Program-made: the position numbers and the translations under genes
Source: Ignavibacteria bacterium
GTDB lineage: Bacteria > Bacteroidota > Ignavibacteria > Kapaibacteriales > UBA2268
Assembly (NCBI GenBank): GCA_026417135.1
Contig: JAOADV010000003.1
Span: forward strand, 114,255-178,254
DNA: 64,000 nucleotides
Direction: 5' to 3'
The notes under the pieces: generated by a model
Databases searched by the model: none
Told to the model about the DNA's origin: nothing
What the model saw: only the letters and a program-made list of their open reading frames with translations
In this document: piece by piece, positions 26,821 through 35,941 of the stretch
How positions within the stretch are numbered: the stretch's first letter is position 1
Layout: every line of letters starts with the position of its first letter

Positions 26821-28888
26821 TTGAGATACTTTCTATTTTTTCCACAAATTCCTCGAAGTTCGTAATCGGGGCTTGGCAGGTAAAATCTTTACATATATAA
26901 ACAGTTGTCCTTCCGTCGATTAAATTGTAATTTTTCCAAAGAGGTTCAAAATCAAAAAAGTCCTTTTTGAGATTATAAAAAACAATGAGGAAATCTGATA
27001 AATTCTTCCCATCAATAATCGATTTGTAGTTTTCAAAATCTTTTTCGTTTTCATAAACAACAACTATTTCGCCTTTAACTTGCTCGGAATGCAACAACGA
27101 GAAGTTAAAAAAGTTATAAAGTGATGGGATTTCTTTTGCTTTTGCTAAAATTAAACTTTTCGTCCTTTCCTTAATTTCTTTCAAAGTCTCATCAAAAACC
27201 ACTGAATCGAATACTGAAAGCAAATAAAACATTGTCGAATTCCCCGAAGGTATAGCTCCATCGAAAAATTCCTTGGGATTATAAATTAAATCTTCCTTAC
27301 CTATGATAGCTTTAAAAAAGCCGCCATTTTCTTTATCCCAAAAAAGTTCTAAGGCTTTGGCAAACAATTTATAGCTTAAATTCAAAAAACTCGTCTCTCC
27401 GGTTGATTTAAAAGCCTCGAAAAAACCAAATGAAGTAAAAGCATAATCTTCAAGCATTCCTTCGATTCGTGCTTCTCCGTCGATGTATAAATGAAAAACT
27501 TCTCCATTTGGCTTAAAAAGATATCTTTGAAAGAAGTCAAAATAATTTTTAATTATCGACAATACATTTTCATCCCGTTTTATCTTGTAGAAATGAGACA
27601 ATGCTGCTATTGTCAAACCGTTCCAATCAGTTAAAATCTTTCTATCGAGGGATGGTCTTGTCCTTAGTGAACGATAATCTTTTAACAAATTCGACCATAA
27701 TTTTATTTTTCTTTTAAGCTCCTCGAATTCAACATCAAAAAGCTTAGAAAGTTTTTCGGGCAACTCGGATAAATACAAAATGTTCAATTTTCTTTCTGGG
27801 TGGAAGTAATCTACAAAATTACCATCGGGGGCGACGTTAAATACTTTACAAAAAAGGTCGAAATCTTCTTGAATAATCGAACAGAGTTCATCGTAATCGA
27901 AAAGATAGAACTTTCCTTCTTCATTTTCGCTATCCGCATCTTCGCTCGAAAAAAAAGCTGATTTTTCGAAAAGAAGGTTTTCCGTGAGATACTGATAAAT
28001 TTCGTCGGCAACCTGCAGATAAAATTCCTTCTTCGTAGTAATAAAACCATTACAATAAGCTAGCATTAAAAGGGCTTGGTCGTATAACATTTTCTCAAAA
28101 TGTGGCAAAATCCAATGTGCATCGGTTGAGTAACGATGAAAACCATAACCAATTTGGTCGAAAATTCCACCCAATCTCATTCTTATTAAAGTGGTTTCTA
28201 CCATTTCTAAACTCTTTGGCTCTTTTGTTCTTTTATAATATTCCAATAGAAAGAGTAAATTGTGTGGCATCGGAAACTTTGGCGAAGGACCAAATCCCCC
28301 AAATTTTTTGTCGTACGAAAAACTCAACGAATTAAAGACATCATCAAAGTAGCTTCCACTAAAAACTAAACCTTCTTCCGAAACAGAGGGTTCTTTCAAA
28401 TAGTTAAGTAAGCTTTGGGTCGCAGAGTCTATCTCGTTGCGTCGGTTTTTCCAAATAAAATCTATTTTTTCGACCAAGTCAACTAAGCCAATTCTGTTGC
28501 CAATAGTGTACTTTGGAAAATACGTCCCAGCAAAAAAAGGGACTTTATCGGGTGTCATAATAATGGTCAAAGGCCAACCACCGCTACCAGTCAAAGCCTG
28601 ACAAACGGACATATAAACTGCATCGATATCGGGTCTTTCTTCCCTGTCAACCTTAACATTTACGAAAACTCGATTCAAAAGTTCAGCAACCTCATCATCT
28701 GCGAATGACTCCCGTTCCATTATATGGCACCAATGACAAGAGGAGTAACCTATGGAAAGAAAAACTGGCTTATCTTCTTTTTTCGCTAACTCGAAGGCTT
28801 CGTTGGACCAGGGATACCAATCGACTGGGTTTCTCGAATGTTGTAGTAGATATGGGCTTTTTTCATTTATCAGCTTGTTTGCCTTCAT
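26810..28888 (-). CDS. YyaL/SSP411-type protein (thioredoxin-like domain fused to six-hairpin domain)
   Basis: A 692-residue protein of the DUF255 family. The opening [19 protein letters not shown] is the family hallmark. The thioredoxin-like fold has [14 protein letters not shown] in the active-site loop, followed by [12 protein letters not shown] and [12 protein letters not shown]. The rest resembles an (alpha/alpha)6 toroid as in N-acylglucosamine epimerases and cellobiose epimerases. The biochemical role is poorly established. Both ends overlap operon neighbours: 26 bases into queG and 11 into prmA. The length is normal for the family. Confidence 0.93.
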   Translation of the reverse strand: MKANKLINEKSPYLLQHSRNPVDWYPWSNEAFELAKKEDKPVFLSIGYSSCHWCHIMERESFADDEVAELLNRVFVNVKVDREERPDIDAVYMSVCQALTGSGGWPLTIIMTPDKVPFFAGTYFPKYTIGNRIGLVDLVEKIDFIWKNRRNEIDSATQSLLNYLKEPSVSEEGLVFSGSYFDDVFNSLSFSYDKKFGGFGPSPKFPMPHNLLFLLEYYKRTKEPKSLEMVETTLIRMRLGGIFDQIGYGFHRYSTDAHWILPHFEKMLYDQALLMLAYCNGFITTKKEFYLQVADEIYQYLTENLLFEKSAFFSSEDADSENEEGKFYLFDYDELCSIIQEDFDLFCKVFNVAPDGNFVDYFHPERKLNILYLSELPEKLSKLFDVEFEELKRKIKLWSNLLKDYRSLRTRPSLDRKILTDWNGLTIAALSHFYKIKRDENVLSIIKNYFDFFQRYLFKPNGEVFHLYIDGEARIEGMLEDYAFTSFGFFEAFKSTGETSFLNLSYKLFAKALELFWDKENGGFFKAIIGKEDLIYNPKEFFDGAIPSGNSTMFYLLSVFDSVVFDETLKEIKERTKSLILAKAKEIPSLYNFFNFSLLHSEQVKGEIVVVYENEKDFENYKSIIDGKNLSDFLIVFYNLKKDFFDFEPLWKNYNLIDGRTTVYICKDFTCQAPITNFEEFVEKIESISNVE

Positions 28889-29810
28889 TTTCCAAGTTTA
28901 TTTTGTTAAAATTTCTTATCAAACCTTCGTATTTCGCTCTTTTTATCGGCGAGTTCTTAAACAATTTACTAAACTTTTCAGGGTCTAATTGGACTATAAA
29001 CTCATAATCCAAGTTAGTTAAACCGAGACGCGGAGTGAAACTGTAATCTACAGAGTACCTTTTGCGAGAATTCCATGGACAAACTTCTTGGCATATATCA
29101 CAGCCAAAAATCCATCCTTCTAAATTAATTTCATCGGGAATTGAAACATTAGGTTTTGCTTCGATTGTCCAATAGGAAATACATTTGTTGGAGTCGACAA
29201 CTTTTGGTTGGACAATTGCCTTAGTAGGGCAAAATTCTATACATTTATTGCAAGTTCCACAAAAATCTGGGATAGGGCTATCGGAGGGCACCTCTATATT
29301 TAACAACAGAATACCCAAAAAAATATAAGAACCAAATTTTTTTGAGATTATTAAACTATTTTTCCCTTGCCATCCAATACCAGAACGAACAGCCCAAGCT
29401 TTCTCTAAAATTGAACCAGTGTCTACATACGCTTTATACCTTACTTCAGGGGCAAGTTTTTTTATACTTTCACCCAATTCTATCAACTTCGGAAGAAGTA
29501 TATTATGATAATCATCGCCCCAAGCATATCTCGAAATCTTATATTTTTCACCATTATGCTCGAAAGAGGTGTTATAATGGTATGAACATACCACTATTGT
29601 TTTTACACCCTCTAAAATATTTGCTACGTCTAATCTTTTGTTCAAGTTTCTTTCTAAATACAACATCGAAGCGTGATAACCACGATTCAGCCAAAGCAAG
29701 TATTTATCAAATTCTTCATTTAGCTTTTCGTATTTGGCAAAGCCGACATCGCAGAAACCCAAATCTAATGCGGCTTGCTTTATTTGTTTTTTTATCTCAA
29801 TTGCATTCAT
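28863..29810 (-). CDS. queG: Epoxyqueuosine reductase QueG
   Basis: A 315-residue cobalamin-dependent iron-sulfur enzyme performing the last step of queuosine synthesis on tRNA. The two ferredoxin-like clusters are [16 protein letters not shown] and [10 protein letters not shown]. The conserved [20 protein letters not shown] supplies the catalytic Asp and the cobalamin/substrate contact region. The length is somewhat short of the E. coli protein (379 residues), mainly because the C-terminal HEAT-like extension is absent. It starts 2 bases after the Rieske gene and overlaps the next gene by 26 bases. No other queuosine genes are in the window. Confidence 0.95.
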   Translation of the reverse strand: MNAIEIKKQIKQAALDLGFCDVGFAKYEKLNEEFDKYLLWLNRGYHASMLYLERNLNKRLDVANILEGVKTIVVCSYHYNTSFEHNGEKYKISRYAWGDDYHNILLPKLIELGESIKKLAPEVRYKAYVDTGSILEKAWAVRSGIGWQGKNSLIISKKFGSYIFLGILLLNIEVPSDSPIPDFCGTCNKCIEFCPTKAIVQPKVVDSNKCISYWTIEAKPNVSIPDEINLEGWIFGCDICQEVCPWNSRKRYSVDYSFTPRLGLTNLDYEFIVQLDPEKFSKLFKNSPIKRAKYEGLIRNFNKINLENEGKQADK

Positions 29811-29812
29811 AA

Positions 29813-30205
29813 TTAATAGTTACAATCTTTCCACTTAGGTTTATCGAATTTTAATCCGAAAACATAAACAAAGCCATCGGTTTCGCAGACTTCGAAAGTC
29901 TTTATCCTCTTTGACCCCTCTTTCAAACTTAGATTTTCACCAGTTTCGAGATTGTAAGTCCAACCGTGCTCTGGACATGAAATTTTACCGTTTTTCAAAA
30001 CTCCGCGAAATAGTGAATCAATATGTTTATGAGGACAAATATTGCTCAAACAGAATAACTTACTCTTGTATCTAAAAATTGCAATTTGTTCATTGTAATC
30101 TTCCCCAACGACAACCCGAATTCCACTGCCTTCTTTTACTTCGGAAGAACAAGCCACACACAAAGCCCACTTACCATTAATTAAAAAGCCTTCGCCTATT
30201 CGCAT
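29813..30205 (-). CDS. Rieske [2Fe-2S] ferredoxin-like protein
   Basis: A 130-residue soluble Rieske protein. Cluster ligands are Cys57-Pro-His59 in NICPHKH and Cys77-x-x-His80 in SCPEHGW. The spacing and the HGWTYNLETGE tail match small Rieske ferredoxins (dioxygenase or nitrite-reductase small-subunit type). An additional Cys pair occurs at 16 and 19 (CVAC). It likely carries electrons for an oxidoreductase; no oxygenase or nitrite reductase is adjacent. It lies in the operon one base after the MBL gene and two bases before queG. Confidence 0.9.
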   Translation of the reverse strand: MRIGEGFLINGKWALCVACSSEVKEGSGIRVVVGEDYNEQIAIFRYKSKLFCLSNICPHKHIDSLFRGVLKNGKISCPEHGWTYNLETGENLSLKEGSKRIKTFEVCETDGFVYVFGLKFDKPKWKDCNY

Positions 30206-30206
30206 T

Positions 30207-31082
30207 TTAAATATCTATTTTCTCGGAAACGTAAAAGGAACCATTTTTTTTGCCTACTTTTCCAGCTTTGATGAACACATCGTGTTCGAAAATTATTATC
30301 CAGTTTTCCTCGATAGCTTGTGTTAGAATCTTCTTTTTCTCTTCCAAAGTTGTAAGCGGATAGTTATCGTATGCGAGGATATATGGAAGGTTCAAATGGG
30401 CGGAGGTTGGGAAAAGGTCAGCAGCATAGAAGTAAATTTGCTCGTCGACCGTGATTTTAACACTTTGCATTGCCGGAGTATGGCCATACAATGGAATAAA
30501 CTCTAAAAAATCGTCAAACTTTGAATTGCCATTAGTAAATTTTAAATTATCGTTTTCAATAAGTGGTAGAAAATCATTTTTATTGAAAGAACCCCTATCT
30601 TTTTCTGTTGGATTATTAGCCCAGCGAAAATGTTCTTCTTGAACGTAATAAGTAGCTTTTGGAAATGTAGGTTCAATCTTGCCATCGACAATAATAGTAG
30701 ATGCTCCGCAATGGTCAAAGTGTAAATGTGTTAATATAACATCGGTTATATCATACCTTGACAAGTTTTCAGATTTTAAAGCATTCAAAATATTCGACTT
30801 TTCTAAATCCAAATTGTATATAGCAATTTGCTTTTCACTATATTTGTCTCCGTTGCCAGTGTCAATCAAAATTGTTTTATCTTTGTTTCTTATTAATAAG
30901 GGTCTTGCAGCAAGAGGTATCCTATTCATCTCATCTGGTTCACTGTAAGCCTTGACCCAAAGTGGTTTTGGTATTATGCCAAACATAGTTCCACCGTCTA
31001 AGCCAAAGGTTCCAGTATCTATCGTCCGAAGAAATATATCTCCCTTTTGCATATTTTGAAACGAATTTTTTACTTCTTCCAT
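30207..31082 (-). CDS. Metallo-beta-lactamase fold hydrolase
   Basis: A 291-residue MBL-fold protein. The zinc motif HxHxDH is at 119-124 (THLHFDHCG), a preceding LIDTGNGDK motif lies at 73-80, and YGHTPAMQSVK and AADLFPT supply the later metal ligands. It resembles the AiiA/N-acyl homoserine lactonase and YtnP-like branch in its order of motifs, but many substrates are known in this superfamily and none can be assigned. It overlaps the thioredoxin-like gene by 13 bases and is followed by the Rieske gene after one base. Confidence 0.9.
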   Translation of the reverse strand: MEEVKNSFQNMQKGDIFLRTIDTGTFGLDGGTMFGIIPKPLWVKAYSEPDEMNRIPLAARPLLIRNKDKTILIDTGNGDKYSEKQIAIYNLDLEKSNILNALKSENLSRYDITDVILTHLHFDHCGASTIIVDGKIEPTFPKATYYVQEEHFRWANNPTEKDRGSFNKNDFLPLIENDNLKFTNGNSKFDDFLEFIPLYGHTPAMQSVKITVDEQIYFYAADLFPTSAHLNLPYILAYDNYPLTTLEEKKKILTQAIEENWIIIFEHDVFIKAGKVGKKNGSFYVSEKIDI

Positions 31083-31627
31083 TTAATATTACATCCAATC
31101 GATGGTTTCTGCTCAAAATCGATTGGTTTATTTTCTAAAACTAAATCCAAAGCAAGCGCTAAATCGTTTCCACTCGGGGGAAGATTATTCCCCGGTCTTG
31201 AATCATCGAATTGGCCACGATATACAAGAAGTAGGTTACTATCGTAAAGGAAAAAATCTGGCGTACAAACAGCCTCAAATTTTTCTGCAACTTCTTGTGT
31301 TTCATCAATCAAATAAGGGAAAGGATAACCAAAACGTTGGGCATACTCTTTCATCTTTATTGGGCTATCTTCTGGATATGCTTCATAGTCATTTGAATTA
31401 ATTGCGACAACGTTGACCCCCTTCGTAATATATTTTTTTGTAAGCTCGACTAACTTTTCGATTATATGCATTACGTATGGACAATGATTGCAAATAAACA
31501 TAACCAAAAGTGGCTTTCCATTTTTAAAATCATCGAGCGAATAGAATTTGCCAGAAAGAACATCAAGTAAACGAAAATCGGGGGCAGGTGTTCCCAAAGG
31601 AACCATTTTGGATGGAGTTGCTGCCAT
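31070..31627 (-). CDS. Thioredoxin-like/AhpC-TSA family protein with CNHC motif
   Basis: A 185-residue thioredoxin-fold protein. LGTPAPDFRLLDVLSG is the peroxiredoxin/TlpA-like opening and FICNHCPYV carries a Cys46-x-x-Cys49 pair in the active-site position. INSNDYEAYPEDSP, AVCTPDFFLYD and YRGQFDDSRPG are diagnostic of a family annotated as 'thioredoxin family protein' in many bacteria. There is no signal peptide, so it is cytoplasmic. It is the first gene of the seven-gene operon. No perfect -7 element was found in the ~110-base gap to the divergent udg gene. Confidence 0.9.
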   Translation of the reverse strand: MAATPSKMVPLGTPAPDFRLLDVLSGKFYSLDDFKNGKPLLVMFICNHCPYVMHIIEKLVELTKKYITKGVNVVAINSNDYEAYPEDSPIKMKEYAQRFGYPFPYLIDETQEVAEKFEAVCTPDFFLYDSNLLLVYRGQFDDSRPGNNLPPSGNDLALALDLVLENKPIDFEQKPSIGCNIKWKK

Positions 31628-31735
31628 TTTTTCCCTTTCTTTATTTTAAAAAAGTTTTGACGAGAAACCCTAAAAATTCTTTTTGTCGAAACAAAATCTT
31701 TAATCGACCAATTAACATATTAACCTAATTTCTCT

Positions 31736-31743
31736 TATTTTTG
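31736..31743 (+). promoter_or_regulatory. -7 promoter element (TATTTTTG) of udg-ddl
   Basis: Exact TAnnTTTG match ending only 9 bases before the ATG at 31753 and overlapping the alternative TTG start at 31741. If used as in other FCB bacteria, transcription would begin within a few bases of the ATG, giving a nearly leaderless mRNA and excluding the TTG start. Confidence 0.45.
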
Positions 31744-31752
31744 AAGTTTTAT

Positions 31753-32505
31753 ATGGAAACCAAAAATAAAATTATTGAGTTTCTAAATTACTTAAAAGAA
31801 ATATACGGAGAATATATTTATACAGAAGAATCGTTCCAAGGGCAGAATAATCCATACATAATAAAAGAATCATCCCAAGCTTTTTCTACTTCTCAAATAA
31901 GCCATTCATTGGATATATTTTCGATTGGAACCGATTGGTTTTCTGCAAAAACATTAACAGAGTTAGAACAAAAAATAAATAAATGTACGAAATGTAATCT
32001 TGGCACAACACGAACAAATTTTGTTTTTGGGGATGGAAATCCAAAAGCCGAAATAGTTTTCGTTGGCGAAGCACCCGGAGAAGAAGAAGATATCCAAGGC
32101 TTACCTTTCGTTGGAAAGGCTGGCAGACTTTTAACAAAGCTTATGAAATCAGTCGGCTTCGAACGCGAAGAGGTCTATATTTGCAACATTCTTAAATGCA
32201 GACCACCCAAAAACCGTAAACCATTACCCACTGAAGTCGAACTTTGTAAGCCTTATCTTTTGAAACAATTAGAGTTAATTAAGCCAAAGATAATAGTAGC
32301 TCTTGGTGCAACAGCAGTCGAAAGTCTTTTGAACACAAAAGTAAAAATGGCAGAACTACGAGGCAAAATTTTAAATTTTTATGATATTCCTTTATTTGTT
32401 ACATACCATCCCGCCGCTTTGCTAAGAACTCCAGGTTTAACCCAAGAATTTTTAGATGACCTAAAGTCTTTAAAAGAAATTTTTGAAAAAGGATTTAAAA
32501 AGTGA
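31753..32505 (+). CDS. Family 4 (iron-sulfur) uracil-DNA glycosylase
   Basis: About 250 residues from ATG 31753; a TTG at 31741 would add four residues but overlaps the promoter element. CTKCNLGTTR and CNILKCRPPKNRKP hold cysteines for the [4Fe-4S] cluster. GEAPGEEEDIQGLPFVG is motif 1 of thermophile-type family 4 UDG, and YHPAALLR is motif 3 with the catalytic-loop His. The enzyme removes uracil from DNA as the first step of base excision repair. An N-terminal ~70-residue extension precedes the core. The gene is followed by ddl after one base. Confidence 0.93.
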   Translation: METKNKIIEFLNYLKEIYGEYIYTEESFQGQNNPYIIKESSQAFSTSQISHSLDIFSIGTDWFSAKTLTELEQKINKCTKCNLGTTRTNFVFGDGNPKAEIVFVGEAPGEEEDIQGLPFVGKAGRLLTKLMKSVGFEREEVYICNILKCRPPKNRKPLPTEVELCKPYLLKQLELIKPKIIVALGATAVESLLNTKVKMAELRGKILNFYDIPLFVTYHPAALLRTPGLTQEFLDDLKSLKEIFEKGFKK

Positions 32506-32506
32506 T

Positions 32507-33529
32507 ATGAAAGTAGTAGTTTTTTTTGGTGGCATATCGAACGAAAGAGACATTTCAATAAAAAGTGGCTTAGCAGTTGCAACAGCACTCGCAGAACTTG
32601 GTCATTATGTTTTATTAGTCGACCCAGCATTAGGCTCGAAAGGCTTTTACGACTCAATACACGAGGCTTCGACAAAAGTACCATCGCTTAGTCAACTCGA
32701 TAGAAAGATTTATACCCCTAAGATGTATATTGAAGCAATCCATAACGATAGATTAGATGATTTTGAAATTGCTTTCCCGGTTCTTCATGGTAAATTCGGA
32801 GAGGATGGATTAATACAATCCCTTTTAGAACTTCGTGGCTTACCTTATACTGGTAGTGGGGTCAAAGCAAGTGCTTTAGGTATAGACAAGAATACTTCAA
32901 AAATACTTTTTAGCTCTGTTGGTATAACTACACCCCGTTGGTCGGTCTTCAAGAAAAACGATATTGGAAATTTCGAAATTTACGAAGACATAAGGAATGA
33001 ATTCAATGGGAAAATTGTTGTCAAGCCAAACGACGAAGGTTCTACAATCGGTGTAAGTATTATCGAAGGTGGAAATCTCGACGACATAAACAAAGCCTTC
33101 GAAATTGCTGGGGAATACTCGGATACAATTATCGTTGAAGAATACATAGAAGGGCAAGAAATAACAGTTGGAATTTTAGGGGACGAACCTTTGCCCGTGA
33201 TTGAAATCATACCAAAAAGTGGTTTTTACGATTTCGAACACAAATACGAAAAGGGTAAAACTGAATTTGTCTGCCCCGCTGAATTACCCGAAGATGTTTC
33301 TGCTTTTACACAAACACTTGCTCTCAATGCCTTTAATATTCTTGGTTGTAAAGGTTTCGCACGCGCAGATTTTAGACTTAGCGAAGACTACCAACCCTTT
33401 CTCCTTGAAATAAATACCATTCCGGGATTCACCGAACATTCTCTCGTCCCTAAAGCTGCCAAATCAATCGGGATTGAATTTCCCGAACTCTGCCAAAGAA
33501 TAATTGACCTTGCGTTGAATAAAGAATAA
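32507..33529 (+). CDS. ddl: D-alanine--D-alanine ligase
   Basis: About 340 residues from ATG 32507, directly after the udg stop; a TTG at 32483 would overlap udg by 23 bases and is less likely because MKVVVFFGGISNERDISI is the family's normal N-terminus. ATP-grasp motifs are visible: KPNDEGSTIGVSI, VEEYIEGQEITVGIL and ARADFRLS, with the metal-binding LEINTIPGFTEHSL near the C-terminus. The enzyme makes the D-Ala-D-Ala dipeptide for peptidoglycan. It is cotranscribed with udg and its end is 9 bases from the convergent membrane-protein gene. Confidence 0.96.
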   Translation: MKVVVFFGGISNERDISIKSGLAVATALAELGHYVLLVDPALGSKGFYDSIHEASTKVPSLSQLDRKIYTPKMYIEAIHNDRLDDFEIAFPVLHGKFGEDGLIQSLLELRGLPYTGSGVKASALGIDKNTSKILFSSVGITTPRWSVFKKNDIGNFEIYEDIRNEFNGKIVVKPNDEGSTIGVSIIEGGNLDDINKAFEIAGEYSDTIIVEEYIEGQEITVGILGDEPLPVIEIIPKSGFYDFEHKYEKGKTEFVCPAELPEDVSAFTQTLALNAFNILGCKGFARADFRLSEDYQPFLLEINTIPGFTEHSLVPKAAKSIGIEFPELCQRIIDLALNKE

Positions 33530-33538
33530 TCGAATGTT

Positions 33539-34339
33539 TTATTCCATCTTCGTATAATCAAGCTCGGAGCCCAAAAGGCTATGCGGAATTAAGTAAGCAA
33601 CAATCATTACGATACTCGCAATGAGAGCCCATTTATTATTGGCTGGATTCTTTCGAATTTTCCACAAAGCAAGCCCCCAAAAGAATAGTGAAACTAATGT
33701 TTTATTGTCTGTCAAATCGTGTCCGAATGGAAAACCTGTCCAAAAAGCCCCAAATGCATAATACTGAATAATTGGTCCTAAAATTGCTCCACCTACTAAA
33801 AACAAAACAAATGTCCATAATGTGAGTCGAAAAACATTGTTCCGTTTAAATACAACTTCAAAAAAAGTTCTCAAACCAGTAACAAAAGCAAAAAACATAA
33901 AAGCAACGTGCGGAATAAGAAAATACGGGGGAACATCACCTTTAAAACGAATAATAACTGGCTCTTTTGTTAGTTTATATTCATTACCATTCGCATCTTT
34001 TAGAAAGATTGAATACATTACTTTCCCAGCTGGAGGCTGCTTTGGGATGTAGGCAATCAGTTTACCATTAGCTCGAAGCATATCTTTCGTCGTCCAGTCG
34101 TCGTAACTTTTAAATCTGCGATACTCGTAGTAGCCGTACAAATTTGGATTACGGGTCTTTATTTCGATTTTCGCATCTGTCCCTTCACCCCAAGACCTTA
34201 GCAAAGAAAAATCTATCTTTTCCCCTTGAATCAAGACCGAGCCATTTATAGGATAAGTTGGACCTGTTAGACGCTGGTAAGTGGCAAAGCCGAACATTAA
34301 CAAAGCAGACAAAACCCAAAGTAAAATAGTGTTAATCAT
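33539..34339 (-). CDS. Conserved membrane protein of unknown function
   Basis: A 266-residue protein. It has one N-terminal transmembrane helix (about 5-20), then a ~110-residue extracytoplasmic beta-rich domain (about 25-135, with a KVMYSIFLKD strand near 107), then four to five more helices (about 142-160, 172-195, 214-229 and 236-255). FWTGFPFGHDLTDNKTL between helices is strongly patterned and may be a conserved loop. I do not recognise the family. It follows the S41 protease gene by 9 bases as the last gene of the tilS operon, so a role in envelope maintenance is possible but unproven. Confidence 0.75.
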   Translation of the reverse strand: MINTILLWVLSALLMFGFATYQRLTGPTYPINGSVLIQGEKIDFSLLRSWGEGTDAKIEIKTRNPNLYGYYEYRRFKSYDDWTTKDMLRANGKLIAYIPKQPPAGKVMYSIFLKDANGNEYKLTKEPVIIRFKGDVPPYFLIPHVAFMFFAFVTGLRTFFEVVFKRNNVFRLTLWTFVLFLVGGAILGPIIQYYAFGAFWTGFPFGHDLTDNKTLVSLFFWGLALWKIRKNPANNKWALIASIVMIVAYLIPHSLLGSELDYTKME

Positions 34340-34348
34340 AAAATTCCC

Positions 34349-35941
34349 TTAATTTTTGACCAATTCTTTTGCCAAATTTTCGAAGTCTTTAACTTTAAAG
34401 AGTATTTTGTCTGTTCTTAATTGCACAGAGTAATAACCCATATCTCCCCACAAAGCGTAAGCAAGGGTTGCTTTCAATTCAACCTTAATTTGCTCGAGTT
34501 CATTTTGGAAGAAATTATCAAGATAACTCTTGCGTTCATCTAAATATTTTTTAAACTCAGTTATTATTGCTTCTGAAATCTCGAATTTATCGAGAAAATA
34601 ATAGAACTTTAAATCCTTCAACTCATTGAAATTCTTAGAATTTTCCAAGAAAAACCTTAAAATAAAATCGTTAACAAGCCCACTTGTTTTCAACTTCTTT
34701 AAATATGGTGGAGTTGTATCTGAAAGCAAGTAATAGTCTGGAAAAACACCTCCGCCACCTAACAAGGTCCGCCCTTTTTTTGTGAAAAAAACAGGCAACT
34801 GTTTTTTTATTCCGAACTGACGAATTGCATTTTGAATAGCTTCTTTATGTTGGGAATCTAAAAACAAATCTGCAAAGCCTTCGAGTTCAACGTTTTTAAC
34901 TTCGGACTTTTGTATTTCCCTTCCCAAAGGTGTTATGTATTGCCCGACAGTAAGACGAAAAGCAGAGCCATCGTTGAATTCCCAGGTCCTTTGAACAAGC
35001 CCCTTACCAAAAGTCCTTTCTCCAAGCACAATGGCACGGTCATTATCTTGCAATGAAGATGCAAAAATCTCGCTTGCAGACGCAGTCGAATTGTCAACCA
35101 AAATTATCAAAGGATATTTTAAATACTTACCATCTTTTTCAACAAGATAAACTTTCTGGTTCTCGTTTCTGCCCGAAACTATAACGATTGTATCTCCTTT
35201 CGATAAAAAGAGTGAACATAAGCTAATAACTTCATCCAGATAACCCCCTTGATTACCTCGCAAATCTATGACAAAGGTATTACTACCAGCCTTGATTAAA
35301 CTATCGAATGCTTTTACAAAATCCTTCGTAGCTGAAAGAGAAAAACGAATTAATTTCAAGACCCCAATTTGTGTCTGGGGTATTTTATAACTTGCAACTA
35401 TACTCGAAAGTTCAATTTCTTTGACTGGAACAGCAAACTCAAGAAGTACGTTCCCTCTTTTGACAGTTATTATTGCAACTTTATCCTTACTTTCGATTAT
35501 CTTTCGAAAAGCCGTATTGGCATCTTTACCAACAAAAAACTCGTGATTTATATAAATAATTCTATCGCCCAACTGAATTCCAACAGAATCGGCGGGGCTA
35601 CCTTTGATTATGTTGAAAACTATCAAGGTATCGCCTCGCCTAAACAACTGCAATCCAACCCCAAGGCTTGCACCTTTGTATGCCGTTTTTATTTTTTCAT
35701 ATTGTTCAGCAGAAAAGTAATTAGAAAAATCGTCGAGTGTTTGCAAAAGGGAACTAAAAGCTTTTTCGGAAATTTTAACCAAATCCACAGTATCTTTGTA
35801 ATAATTTTTCAAAACTGTTTCGAGCAGTGTTTTAAATTTTTGACTTTGAACATCAACAACTCTTTGTAAAGAATCGCTTGCAGAAAAGGTGCAAAAATTG
35901 AAGTAAAAAAACAAACCAAAAATTATAAGGACTATTTTCAT
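34349..35941 (-). CDS. S41 family C-terminal processing protease
   Basis: A 530-residue exported serine protease. A signal peptide (MKIVLIIFGLFFYFNFC) leads into a helical region, a PDZ domain (about 90-175, GASLGVGLQLF, PADSVGIQLGDRIIYIN) and the S41 catalytic domain with the Ser/Lys dyad in DNSTASASEIFASSL and GERTFGKGLVQR. A ~130-residue C-terminal extension rich in Lys and Phe follows. CtpA-type proteases trim C-termini of envelope proteins. Its ATG overlaps the preceding stop by one base (TGATG). Confidence 0.92.
   Translation of the reverse strand: MKIVLIIFGLFFYFNFCTFSASDSLQRVVDVQSQKFKTLLETVLKNYYKDTVDLVKISEKAFSSLLQTLDDFSNYFSAEQYEKIKTAYKGASLGVGLQLFRRGDTLIVFNIIKGSPADSVGIQLGDRIIYINHEFFVGKDANTAFRKIIESKDKVAIITVKRGNVLLEFAVPVKEIELSSIVASYKIPQTQIGVLKLIRFSLSATKDFVKAFDSLIKAGSNTFVIDLRGNQGGYLDEVISLCSLFLSKGDTIVIVSGRNENQKVYLVEKDGKYLKYPLIILVDNSTASASEIFASSLQDNDRAIVLGERTFGKGLVQRTWEFNDGSAFRLTVGQYITPLGREIQKSEVKNVELEGFADLFLDSQHKEAIQNAIRQFGIKKQLPVFFTKKGRTLLGGGGVFPDYYLLSDTTPPYLKKLKTSGLVNDFILRFFLENSKNFNELKDLKFYYFLDKFEISEAIITEFKKYLDERKSYLDNFFQNELEQIKVELKATLAYALWGDMGYYSVQLRTDKILFKVKDFENLAKELVKN

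Noticed and set aside
30272..30286. GAACAC-ATC-GTGTTC palindrome inside the MBL gene
   Set aside because: Considered as parS-like, but it lacks the CACGTG core and lies in coding DNA.
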